This document shows, piece by piece, positions 1 to 12,858 of a DNA stretch of 64,000 nucleotides (its first letter is position 1; every line of letters starts with the position of its first letter). The notes under the pieces are model-generated. The model saw only the letters and a list, made by a program, of their open reading frames with translations. It searched no databases and was not told the DNA's origin. The stretch covers positions 49,338,001 through 49,402,000 of the forward strand of contig OZ022256.1 of assembly GCA_963978905.1 (NCBI GenBank), in the 5' to 3' direction. Both the position numbers and the translations under genes were made by a program. This DNA is from Trichostrongylus colubriformis (Eukaryota; Nematoda; Chromadorea; Rhabditida; Trichostrongylidae).

Positions 1-3000
1 GCCGGTATATATATAAAGGGATCTATAAAGCTAGCTACAAGGCCTACTAATCTATTCATCAAGCTACTCAGCACACCGTTACATCCAAACCTGTTGTGCT
101 TTCGTTTTTTTTTTCTTTGCCAGACGCTTGCTGGTCAGAAAAGGCGACGCGCAATTCCGTCAAGTGGCAACTAGACGAGGGCGCATTTCGATACGCCTCT
201 TCAAGCTCGTCGCTATGATTGATGGGCGTGTTGCACATCTCAGGGACAACCCGACTGGCGATTTCCTGCGATCGAGGAACGCCAGTCTCCGCAGTGAGCT
301 TTCCCAGCCATCCATATTCTTGTTATGCAGCTGCATTTCATCGAATTTGTTTATTTTGACACCTCTGGCTGGTGTGGCATTCAGATTTAGCAGGAAATTA
401 TCTGAGCAGTGGCCTCTTGAATTGCGAGAGAGTACTACACCATCAAGGATCACCACGTATGCTGCAGTATCATGTAATTTCGTCCGGCTGTCTAACATCC
501 TACCCTTGGATTGAGAGAGAGGGTACCATATCATCAAGTATCACCAGGGATGATAAAGTATCGTGTAATCCCGTCGGGCTTTCTACACTACCCTCAATCG
601 TTGCTCCCTGGATTCCTTATATGGTGGCGGACATCCCCAATATTTGATCAGCTGGAGCTTCACCCTACGTGAGCAAACTGCCAGTTTAGCCTCATATCGG
701 GAGCTTTATCCCATTTCAGCCGTTTCTTTCATCTTTATGATACCTAAAAGCCAATTTCGTCATCCCTAAATGGGACTCAGAAGCTCTAGGAGGTCGTAGG
801 GCTCCTACAGCTAGCAGTGTCAGGGGTACAACCCCTGTGGGCTCCTCACACCCGCAGTAGTACTCGGAGCAGTTTGTAGCTTTGCAGCCGCCGTATACAA
901 AGAGTAGTTAGCTGTTTTTGTATGTACGGCCGTGGGTTGTAATGTTAAACAACATGTGTTTCGATTGATATGCTGACCGAGTCTGTGCAAGTCAGCTGGC
1001 AAATTACCCATCAGACTACCGTTTCACCCCAAAGTCCCAGACCAAACTGTCGAAATCAGCTCCTCAGATATTTGTTTTTCTGTGGGTACACAGCTGATTA
1101 GGCTGTTACAGCTGACGATGCGGCAACGAGACGCGCTTCCGAATTTGGCCAATCAGTGCGAGTAGCCTCTTTCTTTCACTCTTTTCGTGTTCACTCCTTG
1201 GAACTCCCAATTCTATACATTATCTTGTTGGAGACTCTATTGAATATTTTGTGGAGTTCCCTGGAAACCAACCGACGGGCGGTGCAATTCTGTCCCGTTC
1301 TGCATTTTATGTTTATCGTCACAGCGGTCGGCATTGCTCATTAATATGCAAATCCACGTCGAAAACTACAGAACACCGCAGGCTTTAGTAGTGACGTTCA
1401 GTGACATTCTGCCACCCATCCTCGGACTCATAAACTCTTTTTTCTCTGCACAAAAACAAGAGGTCTTTCTTTCAAAATGCAGAGTCAGTTGTGTGCATCT
1501 GACTTTCCCTAAAGCATAGCATTCATCTTTTATTCTCTTTTATTCTGTCGTATTTTCCTCTCAAATTCTCCGCCATCCGCCCTCGCATGTCCGTTTTGCC
1601 TTTGCTTTTTTTCCGGTCAGTTTAGCACTTTGAGATAGGCCAGCAGCAAAGCAGCTACAAAATGTGTTCTTGCTGAGCATTTTAACCCCGCCTCTGGAAA
1701 AATGCTTTTTCCATATACAATCCATTTCAGAGCGTTTGATAGGGCGTGGCGGGTGAGAGTGTATCAAATTCTCTTGCCCTGCCACATCCTCCACTCTTGC
1801 CACGCACTATCACACTTGCCACTCATCTGTGTCCGTAGGCCCAAACAAGCGCTCCGAAATGGAGTATACTATGTCAACAATTTTTCGGTTTATATGTACA
1901 AATTCTTTTTTGCTCATCCTATCAAGAAGTGAGAAGGGGCAACAGCAGGAATTTTCAATCTTTGTCACTAAAACTTGAACTTCGGAGAACAATCGAACGA
2001 TTTTTCGCGTTAAGTCTTTAATATGCGCGTTAATTTCGTTGTCTTGTTTTCCGGTCTTGCGATTCAAATTTCCTATGCGTCGTATGCCGCGAGGCAACTT
2101 TTCGATCTAAAGCTGCACCCAGCGTTTTCTCGCTTCGAAGTGCATATTTCTGACGAGTTCCCTTCCCACTCGAGCCCAGTGCTACAGCCAAAAAAAAACA
2201 TTTTGAAAAATATTTTGGCTCTTTTGGGGGCGTAGTGGTGGGACGCGCCACGCTGTTCCACTGCCTTACAACCGATGGCGTATATCAAGTTCATGAGCTC
2301 CTAGTTTTCAAATTTACCCATCAATAAGATCCAGGAAGGAATTTAAACATGTTCTATTCGAAATTGCAGAGAGTTACGTAAGTAGGGGGGCGGGAGGAAT
2401 TACGGTGCTAAGGAGCTACGTGGGTAAAACTAATTTTGTCAATGTCAGTATCTCATCTTTTATGTGGGTAAGCCTCTTTCGCAATTGCATTTCGTCGTTT
2501 ATTCGTTATGTCCGTCATTCCGGAGCCCGTACCTCAGCCCTTAATTCTATTCTTAATTAATTCCACATGTATCCTCCACGAAAAACTGTCACAATGCATG
2601 CCAACAGGGGGATCTCATATTTTATTCCAAGGTTTTATGAACGGCATTATTTCCCTCCTTTTTCCATCTCTCCTATGGAGCATTTCAATTTTCAGAGAGT
2701 ATCTCAAATATGGGTCTTGATGAAAAGTAGGCATTTCATTTCAGCCACACGTGTCCCTCCATTTCAACCGTGATTTTATTGGCCATTCCGTTTGTTTAAT
2801 GAGCTAAGACAGTCGTTGCTGGCTTTCTATAATGATCGTACGACGTTCGAGCATCATCCATCCATACTTCATGCTCGGAAACACTACAGATTATTATTAA
2901 TTAATAGTAATAGTCATAACACAATTACAGCTGAGAAATTTCAATTGCCACTTAATTATTTACAGTTTTTTTTGGAAACTCTAGATTTTTGTGGGACATT

Positions 3001-5950
3001 AAGTGCCAGAAAAAATCGAAAATTCGTTTCTTTATACCTGAAATATCCATTTCGAGCACTCCGCAACAGAGATCGTACCTTCCCGCTGTTCTGCCGCCTA
3101 TGCTCAAGAGAGAAACCGGTCATTTGTCGTTTCCTTGTGTGAACCCTATTAAATACCATAGCCCACTTCCGGGTCGACTGACCGGTTCAGATCTTGTGTT
3201 CACCCCGTGGAAAGCACGATTCGCACCCGCATAAGTGGAACAATGAGAGATCACTCTTTTGATCGAATGAGAATGGTAAGGATTCCCTGCGAATGACAAG
3301 AAAATGGGCAGCAGCTTCCCACCCTACTGGTTTCCAGAGAGTTAGGCTGGGACCGGAAAGGAATGTACCTGGTGCGACCCATAAATCTACTGAAAGCAAG
3401 GATCGCCAAGCAGCACGTGGTTCACTTTATGAGGTGAGACTTCCGCTGGCGAATATGACGATACCACTGAAAAATGGCCAAAAATGCAAGAAAACCAGAC
3501 CAACTTTTCATGCTCGAGTGATCGACAAAAGGGATGTTCTCCATGGCCTCCTGAAGATTTGTTCGTGAAATCATCTGGGAATTCTTATAACAGATTCCCT
3601 TCCCACATTCTTCTCTGTATCACATACGTGTTGAGTGGGCATCCAATTCTCATGACAAGACGTACGCATGGCCTATACGAGTGTGTAGCCTTATGTTGAA
3701 TTTTCGCTTTGCGATGTCGCACTGGCGGTGCCATCAGCACGACTTGCCGCGGTCAGTTGGAATTCCGCTCAGGGCAAAGGGACTGGTACCATGGAGTTCC
3801 TATGAAGAAATAGCTGTTTATCTCATCATTATTTGAAAACAATAATTTTTATGCCATAAAAGGACAAAATGGTAATATAAAAAAGTGAAAGAAACAATAA
3901 CATCACATAATAACATCGTGATCAAGAAATAATAAATTCGGGCGTGAATATTTGAAGGGGTTGTATGCAAGTATGCAGTCACACGCAAAAAAATTCGCCG
4001 CGGCGCTCGCCGCGCGTGGCACCTGGATGACACATGGCTACATACCCGGTTTTTCCGAGTTCAGTGAAAGGGTTAAGGATGGTGTCGTGAGCAGGATCCA
4101 TCGCATTTGTGACCGTAGTCCAACAAAATGCTTACAAAATCTCAAGGGCCTCCTGGTAACCTCTGACTTTACTTGTCTATCGTTCGGAGGAGGTACCTTG
4201 TCGTCCCTCCCTCGAAGGTCGTAAGATCCATAACCTTTTCTCTTTCGAACTTAACGAGAACGTCTAACGAGACAATGGCTTCGTTCCATTCACCGAAGCA
4301 ATGATGATGGCCTTGAAATCTCATAGACAGTTAAGAGGTGAACGGTTATACGGAAAATCGAAATTAAAGAGGTCAACTGCCTACTTTCTAGTGGCGCTTT
4401 CAGATTGGTTTCTAACCGTTTGATCGTTTCACGAGATGATTTCCTGAAAACCCTTCTTTCATTGCTCTAATCACTATATTAATATATGAAATAATATTGG
4501 ACTGAAAACGAAAAAAAACTCTGACTGCCGCTTCGTTTTGCAAGGGACGTGAGGCTGGTACCGTGGGCAGGGAGCCAGCTTATGTTCTCATTGATCCAGA
4601 GCTCCAAACTCTTTTCTTAGTCGACCTCTTCCTCTACTCCGCTAGATAACTCTGGAATGTTTACGCTGGTAGGTACTGCAACTGGAATGGGGAACATGGG
4701 TGGGAATCACCCGCTACCTCTATGCACCCACCTTTTACACCAAAAGTATAAGCTCAGAATAAGTCAGAAAAGTTTACCGTAATATTAGTCACTTTTATCC
4801 AGCGTTGAGGCCTACAAGAATGGAAATATTCTTTAGTCGTCCTAAACACTTGTCCACACAAGAGCGGGAAGAAATGTTAGTCTGTGCATTTCAAAATAAT
4901 TGGCGCTTGCATAGTTATGCATAACTGCGAAAGTGCAATTTATTGGGCTCAAAGGTTGATCATGGAACACCTGTGTGGTATACCATATTACTGCGTCCTA
5001 AACTTATAATTCTGTCTTCTAACCTCCATCTCTATAATTTAACCCATGAGGAATGGCTTTACTCACCGGATCCTATCATATCAGGGTAAAACTTACTACA
5101 AAAAAATTAATTCGGATGAAGTGATTTTAGTTCATCAATTATTTCTTCTACTACTGTTACATTACACAACCGCCTACGCTCTTGAATGTCTCCACGAACT
5201 GTTGTGTTTTCCGAGTTCTCAAAAATTTGACAAATAGTAGAGACAGCTGCTTCTGAGCGATGTTACATGTCCCTCGCTTAACCATTGTTTGGATGTTTAT
5301 GATTCAGTTAAAAACCACAGTGCATCAAATGCCATGTGTTTGCGTGGGACAAGGGTGACTCTGGAGAGTATGACTGGATCCATTTAAATTTTGATCAGCC
5401 CTAATTTTTTCCCAAAAATTCGATCGAAGTAAAAATTTCTGAGAGTATGTGGACCATGGATACCTACGAGGATGGTCTTCCAACTCATGATGCGCTTTTT
5501 GAAAGCTGTCTTTTGCATGTATAGGGGTACATACAAGAATCATATAACTGATGTTCATTTTTGCTGAGCGACCGTACGAGGATCTGCTCATGATCAAAGC
5601 TACAAGGGGTATGCGTTTCAACAAGTGGGTTAAAATCGCTTTTTTGAAAAGAAATTTCTTTACTCCTTTTTGGCATTGATAGGGCCGCTCAGCGAGAATG
5701 GATCAGTGATATGTTCCATGTAAGTACCCCCATGTGATGGAAAAAACCCTTTCCCAAAGCGCGTCATGACCTGAAAGACCTCCCTTGTTAGAAGACCTAG
5801 TGCACATCCATCTGGGAAGCTATTAAGATTCTTCACTTAGTAGGAACATGAAAGTTCGAATCTGTGGGACGGTTCAATTTTGGGAGAATACGCCACAAAA
5901 TCGCCTTTCAATCAGAATCGTCGAAGCGACAAAGTTTAGGTGCAATAGCT
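1..5950. other. Gene-poor left flank
   Basis: No frame in this stretch is long, conserved-looking or bounded by convincing splice sites. The open frames present are short and mutually overlapping on both strands. It may be the 5' intron or upstream region of the contactin gene that becomes visible at 12859, because that gene's Ig1 and signal-peptide exons were not found. The only recognisable content is a dispersed repeat at about 3700-4022, annotated separately, and AT-rich low-complexity stretches. Confidence 0.4.
3700..4022 (+). repeat. Dispersed repeat family C, copy 1
   Basis: This stretch aligns over about 320 bases with 19233-19545. The shared landmarks are an early block around TTGGAATTCCGCTCAGG, a middle block around TAGCTGTTTATCTCATCATT, and a GC-rich end rich in CGCCG and GCCGCGCG. 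No open frame is shared between the two copies, and no terminal inverted repeats were recognised. It is an interspersed repeat of unknown class. Confidence 0.6.
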
Positions 5951-6380
5951 AAAGGAATCGTCCACGGAAAATGAGTTTTTGTGTTACCCATATGTTTATG
6001 TTGTATTTGCCTAATGTTGGCCTCCTGCAAAATTTCACGCGAAAAAATGTGAATCTGGCTGAGATACAGCACCACAAAGTGCGGTCCAGGTGGGCGGGGC
6101 CTCCGTGTAAAAGCCTCGTCCCGTCGTCCGCCGTGGTCGGAAACGCATTGTAGGAACAGAAGGTTACGTAAGCAGTCTCACTCTCCGTTCCTAACGGCGG
6201 CGGACGACGGGACGAGGCTTTTACACGGAGGCCCCGCCCACTGGGACCGCACTTTGTGGTGCTGTATCTCAGCCAAATTCACATTTTTTTCACGTGAAAT
6301 TTTGCATGAGGCCAACATTAGGCAATTACAACATAAATATATGGGTAACACAAAAACTCATTTTCCGTGGACGATTCCTT
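5951..6380. mobile_element. Fold-back MITE, family P, copy 1 (near-perfect palindrome)
   Basis: The left half is repeated in inverted orientation in the right half, so the element is a palindrome of about 430 bases centred near 6165. The outer ends are AAAGGAATCGTCCACGG on the left and its reverse complement on the right. It has no coding capacity. Related but more diverged copies lie at 12157, 13576, 16010, 17330 and 24123. This is the best-preserved copy and probably the youngest. Such structures are typical of non-autonomous DNA transposons; no autonomous partner is visible here. Confidence 0.85.
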
Positions 6381-6534
6381 CAATCTAGTTGATATCCTAG
6401 TAGAAGTTCTGCTCGAATAATCAAGTCTGCTGTCAAGTGCCGGTTACATCGTTGTTGTGTCTGAATTGAAACTGAATGGCTGTGAAAGTGGCACCAAGTT
6501 GCACCATTACCACCACACTATCTCCCCCGCATAA

Positions 6535-6700
6535 TAAGGATGAAAAAGGATAATTTTTTGGCATTAATCAATCCCCTATTTGGATGCGCCGCGCATTCCA
6601 ATTCCATTCAAGGCCGTGATGACAGATGAATGCGCCTGGGCCTATACAATGACTTGCGGGAGGCAGCCGATGGACAAATCAGTGTTTTTATCCTGTGCAT
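6535..6700 (-). mobile_element. tRNA-derived SINE, family A, 5'-truncated copy
   Basis: This matches the 3' half of the SINE copies at 16128-16424 and 59671-59968 through shared blocks such as GGATAA, GCGTTAATCAATCCC-like and GCCTATACAATGACTTGCGG. It lacks the tRNA-like head with the Pol III boxes. The orientation is inferred from the two longer copies. Truncation at the 5' end is typical of LINE-mobilised elements. Confidence 0.6.
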
Positions 6701-7235
6701 ATAATACCATAAATAAATCTGTCAATTTTTTCAAAAGAGTGAGCAAAATTAACTACTACTCGCTACGCTCGAACTATTTGATTGTCTACCGTTTTGTTTA
6801 GTATCCTTCCGAAGCTCTCAAGTAGATGTTTATTCACTTATTTCTTTATGCGTGGACGCACCAGAACGTTAGATCAAACCCCCTGTAGTTAGTCAAGAGG
6901 ACGACAGAGCAATCATGCAACTTCTTACAAAGGTGTTCAAACCGAATATGAAAGGGCATCGTCTACCCACTAGATAGGTCGAAGGGTAACTAGATATGTT
7001 TAATACTGGTCATACCATTTCTATCACTGAAATAAGGCAATAGTTAAAATCCTCGGATTCAGTGATCCGCTAAGAATCACCTTGAAATCGCTTCATGAAA
7101 AAAGAACCCGGTAGCCAAAAGCAGCCCTACTCATCCATTCGTGTGTAGAAGAGCAATGCGTAGACATCCCACCATGTATATTTATCGATGCTTCTCACCC
7201 CCTGCACGTGTCCTTTTCCTCGACTTATGTGACAG

Positions 7236-9241
7236 CGTCTACGGTCTAACAAGGAAAGGCTCCCGGGTCACCGTGGCCATTCAAGATGAGTTGTATATCC
7301 TCCTATGTAGTTTCGAACAGGGATCTCAGATCTGCCCTCCAAATCTGCTAAACGATTCTGGAAAAGAAGTTACGGAGGCCTGAAAGTCCTGAAAGATACG
7401 GCGCAAAGCGCAGGTGCTAGTCATATATGACTCGAGAAGACGTGCTGGCAGTGGTTGGATGGAGCAGCTGGTAGCGTGACGGGCTACAAATTGGGGCATG
7501 AGGGTTCGGATCCTTGATGCATTTGGTAGTTTTGCTTTTGCTTTGAGTGTTTTCTAAACGTTTGCAAAACTCTTTTACGCTTCATTAAAGCATCCCGTGC
7601 CCCCCACTAATAAGTAATATGTTATTGGTTCTTTCCTGCATAACTGAACATTCTGCCCATATTTTTTACCCTATTGTTCTGCGATTGTGAGGAATTTGAC
7701 GTTGTTGCGTAAAATGACTATGATATTCGTGTTCAGGGGCTCGAATTACCCCTCTGTGCAAATTTTCAGCCAAATCGAGTTTTCGGCCTAACTTCGGAAA
7801 ATTCGGGGTGCCGAGGGGGCAAGTAGTAGTTTTTGAATTTTTTTTTCTACAAAAAATCATGCAACCTGAACAAAGGTAATCTAGACATATCTATTACAGA
7901 TGCTCATGACAAATATGGACGTAACAGGCGTCAAATAAGGGCATTTTCCCGGCAAGGGTCAACGACTTCTCCTTCGTTGAATGGGCTGCCAGCCAATAGA
8001 TCACGAATTTTTCCGAAATTTGGTCAAATTCTCGAATTGCCTAAAAACTTGTACAGTGGGGTAGTTTGGTCCCATAAAAACGGAAATGGATCTGATTTTG
8101 CGCGAAAACGTCTGGCTCGCGCGCTATTGACTTCCGAACGTACCCTGTAATAGACCAGTTATTCATGAAACGCTCCGTAACTCCGCTCCCCTGCCATTCA
8201 CAATCAATTGTGTACGTTTCTATGTAGCTTTAGAGGGGATCTCAATTCCGCCCTCCAAATCTGCTAAACAATTCTGGGAGTGGAGTTATGGAGATTTTTC
8301 TGAACAAATAATACTATTACGCGGTAAGTTCGGGAGCCCATAGCGCGCGAGCCACCTACCCCACCTACAGCGACCATAGCCCATTCTCGTGCAGAACCAG
8401 TGTGTTTTCCGTGTTCAGTGAATGAAATTATCCCAAAGAAGAAGTTTTTAGGCAATTCGAAAATTTGACCAAATTTCGGAAAAATTCGTGATCTAATTGG
8501 CTGGCAGCCCATTCAACGATGGAGAAGTCGTTGACCCTTGCCGGGAAAATGCCCTTATTTGACGCCTATTACGTCCATATTTGTCATGAGCATCTGTAAT
8601 AGATATGTCTAGATTACCTTTGTTCAGGTTGCATGATTTTTTGTAGAAAAAAATTCAAAAACTACTACTTGCCCTCTCGGCACCCCCAATTTTCCGAAGT
8701 TGGGCCGAAAACTCGATTTGGCTGTAAATTTACAGAGGGGCAATTCGAGCCCATGAACACGAATATCATAGTCATTTTACGCAACAACGCCAAATTCCTC
8801 ACAATCGCAGAACAATAGGGTAAAAAATATGGGCAGAATGTTCAGTTATGCAGGAAAGAACCAATAACATACTACTCATTAGTGGGGGCACGGGTTGCTT
8901 TAATGAAGCGTAAAAGAGTTTTGCAAACGTTTAGAAAACACTCGAAGCAAAAGCAAAAGTAGCAAATGCATCAAGGATTCGAACCCTCATGCCCCAATTT
9001 GTAACCTGTCACGCTACCAGCTACTCCATCCGACCACTGCCAGCATGTCTTCTCGAGTCATATATGACTAGCACCTGCGCTTTGCGCCGTATCTTTCAGG
9101 ACTTTCAGGCCTCCGTAACTTCCTTTCCAATCGTTTAGCAGATTTGGAGGGCAGATTTGAGATCCCCGTTCGAAACTACATAGGAGGAAATACAACTCAT
9201 CTTGAATGGCCACGGTGACCCGGGAGCCTTTCCTTGTAAGA
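7236..9241. repeat. 2-kb palindrome with tRNA-like segment in each arm
   Basis: The sequence from about 7236 to 8160 returns in inverted orientation between about 8310 and 9241, so the arms are roughly 0.9-1 kb around a short centre near 8238. The arms differ by scattered substitutions and small gaps. Each arm contains a tRNA-like segment (about 7445-7535 plus, 8950-9040 minus) with an A-box-like GAGCAGCTGGTAGCGTG and a B-box-like GGGTTCGGATCC. The open frames inside are mirrored shadows. It could be a large fold-back element or an inverted duplication of a smaller repeat. Confidence 0.8.
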
Positions 9242-9249
9242 ATAATGGT

Positions 9250-12156
9250 GAGTAGGCTATGTATACACATGCAGAATCGTGGGTGGTGGAATCCCGCTCA
9301 GACGAACTCACTCCATCTGTCGCGACTGGCCACGGCCATCGGTTCCAGGCTTATCCGAAGGGCGCTTGTTGTGGGCTAAAGTGTTCCCTCCCCACGTTTA
9401 CTTGTGTCTCAAAGTCGTTTACTTGGACAGAGGACCCTTATAGCTTATGCTCCTCAGTGGAAGCCGAGTGCATGGCTTATACCTAGCGAACGTTCACCTT
9501 CATGGAGCTCTTCATCATCGGTATTTTTGTGATATTCGAGACATTCAGTAAAATGTAAACAATTAAATAATCGTGGACTTTTCTTAATTGTCCCATTCAC
9601 TTTCAGTGGTAATGCTACATGTAAATGTTCATGAATAAGCCATGCTCTTGAGCTTTGTTCAGTCCAGATGTTGCAGTTTACCCTTTTATTTTTGTGTCCT
9701 AGAATGGTGTAATAGATTGGTGTAAACATAAACATAAACATCTGGCTCTCTGCAATATGCGTTCATAGTCTGTATTCTTGAATAATTCGTTGAAATCTGA
9801 GCGCAGCTGGTTGAATTCCCTTGAACTACCGAGCCTCTCGAAATTGCGGTGTTGTCACAACCTGCTCACATATCCTTAGCTGAGTCTGTACAGCGGTGAT
9901 GTTGTTGATCGGGGGGCTACGCCAGCCACTGCGCGAGGCTACTCTCAGACTTTGTTTGAGTTTCTCGTTGCACTTACGCGGCTCACATCCACATCCTCCT
10001 CCCCCTATACCTCGTCCAGCTCCCTCCTCCTCATCCTTATCCTTCCAATTCGTGGTCTCGCTGTCGGATTTGTGACATTCTTGCTCGTTATTCTTTTCGC
10101 TGATCTCGTCGTATGTCGCTGTTTCATTAAAGAGATTCGTGTTGATTTAGCCCCCCGTCCGTCACCACCTCCACCACTGTCGCCAACGTCGTCACGGCGA
10201 CGACGACCGTCAAGAACCTTTCCCGCATAAACTCCGCCGCCCGACCCCATCCCACTGAGGCGACCGTATCAAAGCTATTCGTGACCATCTGTCATATCGT
10301 TTGTGGTTGTCTGTCTGTGATCGTCCTGTGGTGTGCCCATATGTCCATATATTTCTGATCACCCGCTGTTCATTGTTAATTAACCATTCTAATAGTTACT
10401 AATCCACCAATAGTTTTCTGCACTCGCACCTACCACCATTGGCTATATTCACCTGCCATCACTGTTCTATGTTCATTCTCACACACACACGCACATACAC
10501 TGCACTCGCAACTTTGCACTGATTCGCACTCGCACTCGTTTTTCAGTCCAGGGTTACGTAACCCGCTCATGAGAATAGAATAGCTCCAATTTTGTTCTGC
10601 TATACGCTACCGTAGCATCATTTCTTTGCTTCTTATTTTCTTCTATTTCGTTATCGTTCAAGGCTATTTCATAGGTAGCAGCTGGGGCCAAACCAGCTGG
10701 GTTATCTAGCCCATTTGAGCTGTGTCAATTCCCGGTTTGCCACTGTATTCTCCCAGGCTTGCAATGCATCTTTTCACCGAATTCTTCGTTTGCGTTGGTT
10801 CACAAAAAGGTTTTCTCTGTGCAAACTACCGACTGCAATGAAATCAATGGTGTGGCATTGAGCCCCTCACAACGTCAGTATAAATAAGTGAACCACTGAG
10901 TAAGCAAATGAACTAGTTAACCAGTTCACTCACTAGCCTATGTGTAATCAAAAATATATGCAGGTTATCAACATATCCTCGAATAATTGAAGATTTACGC
11001 ATGAAATCGCCCGAAACCCAGGGTAAACTCAGGGGTAACGTATTCCGGAATAAGAAGAAACTGAAAGTCTTAGTTTCTTCGACCTGGCAGAAGCAATTAC
11101 AGTTATCCAACGTTGTGCGCGTTTTTAATTCTTCTGAACTAAAAATATGTTGAAATCGTGGATCCTTACAAAAGCTGTCAGCGATACCCGAGCAGGTAAC
11201 TACGACTCCCTCCCCCCTTCTCCATCCCCCCCTCCCCCCTCTCGTGCTCCTTCCTTCTCAAGTGCATCGAGCACGGTGGGTGAGGTGAAGACGTCTGTAT
11301 AAAGCGGTCGTTCTCGATCACTAATGGTACCACGAATCTTCCTCGATAATAATTTGTAGATCGAATTCCTAGTAGTGGTTTCAACCACAAGATGAAATTT
11401 CCCAAAAAATATGGGATCGAAGTCGATTTGAGAATTCAACGTGGGATCTCAAATGAGATTCATGCATTTTTCTTCACTTACTTCGTGGTCCATCGCCCAT
11501 TATCGATTCCACTTCAAGCACGACTCGATCAATCACCTTTGATCATTCGTCAATCATTTTTTATTCCCGTCTGATGACGTTGTGCTATTTTGTTGCCTCA
11601 GTAGAGATAGCCTGCTTGTTCAACATTAGTTGCTATTTAGTTCACAGTGTCTATCAGCACTACATAATCTTAGTTAATCTGTCATTTACTACTACTTATT
11701 ACAACTAGTTATCACTCCTTCAAGGATAATCATCGCATAGTCATAGTTATAATATATCTAATTGACCTAATCGTTTTGAAATGCCTTGACACCGTAGATA
11801 CAATAGTGATTGCAGTGAAAGCATGCTGATCTCCTATAAAATTTCATGGTTCACTAAGCAAGGTCGCTCACAAGAATCCTAAATCCTAATTTTTTTACAA
11901 GGCATTCCAGTTTCCCATTTTCCCTCGTCTATCTTTAGAATGCAGAGTTTAGGCCGCTTTTTTCATTGCCTAGACGCACCTACTCCTTTATTTCCCCTTA
12001 TTATCACTCTGTCGTTTCACGCCTCATGTGTTGTTTCCACGCTGCACCATTTACTGCACCATCACCACCGCCATACACCATCACCATTACGGCACTCGCA
12101 CCACACACACCCACCCACTTTGTCTCATCCTCTGGCCTCAATCTTCACCTTTGGTA
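9250..12156. other. Non-coding stretch with pyrimidine-rich tracts
   Basis: No gene is supported here. There is a run of C/T-rich DNA and CpG-containing short repeats around 9960-10230, giving serine/proline/arginine-rich open frames on both strands that look compositional. Another polypyrimidine tract lies at 11205-11250, and a CA-rich patch lies at about 10480-10500. Part of it could be 5' regulatory DNA or an intron of the contactin gene, but no promoter element or exon can be shown. Confidence 0.35.
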
Positions 12157-12567
12157 TTTTCTGTGTCACCCATATATTTGTGTTGTTTTTGCCTATAAGG
12201 ACCGCGTGCTAGGTTTCACGCGAGAAAGTGATAATCTGGTCAAAATACAGCTCCTGAAAGGGGGACCGAGGGTGCTCGGCCTCCGAGTAAGTGCCCGCCC
12301 CGTCGTCCGCCGTGGTCGAAGACGCATCGTCGGGATATAGAAAGTTACGTATACAGTCCCACTCTCCGTTCCCAATCGCGGCGGACGACGGGACGGGGCT
12401 TTGACTCGGAGGCCCGCCCACCCGGCCAAGAATTTGGGGAGCTGTGTCTCAGCCGAATTCTCACTTTTTCGCGTGAAACTTTGCATGCTGCCCCTATTAA
12501 GCGAATACAATATGAATATATGGAAAACAGAAAAACTCATTTTTTCGTGCACGATTTCTTTGAACAT
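12157..12567. mobile_element. Fold-back MITE, family P, copy 2
   Basis: This is a diverged copy of the palindrome at 5951-6380. It shares the inverted core around CGTCGTCCGCCGTGGTCG and its complement, the TTTCACGCGA / TCGCGTGAAA blocks, and the outer ATATATTTGTGTTGT-like block. The right end resembles CGTGCACGATTTCTTT. It lies just upstream of the first visible contactin exon. It has no coding capacity. Confidence 0.75.
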
Positions 12568-12858
12568 CCTATCGCTTTCATCTAACTCCCACAAAGCTTA
12601 CTTGGCCACATTCACATGCAGTTACCCTTGGTTTTCTTCTCGGTGATTTCCGGTTAGACACCAGTGGGTCCACATACAGCTTCCACTACCATGGCTTACG
12701 CGCTCAACATACTTAATCCCTTTTTGTTGCTTCTATTCATGTAGAAAATACACTAATATGCTGTAAATAATCAATAGTTCCTAAATAGGTAAGTTATGAT
12801 TTTTTATGCTTTTTCGAAGATTTGCTTTTTTTTGTAAATTCGTTTATTTGTCGTTTAG

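Noticed and set aside
7441..7535. Candidate functional tRNA gene
   Set aside because: A and B boxes are present but the acceptor stem does not close, and the segment occurs as inverted copies in a palindrome; treated as a tRNA-like repeat.
9952..10250. Serine/proline/arginine-rich frames on both strands
   Set aside because: They arise from a C/T-rich tract; no splice sites, domain or family resemblance.
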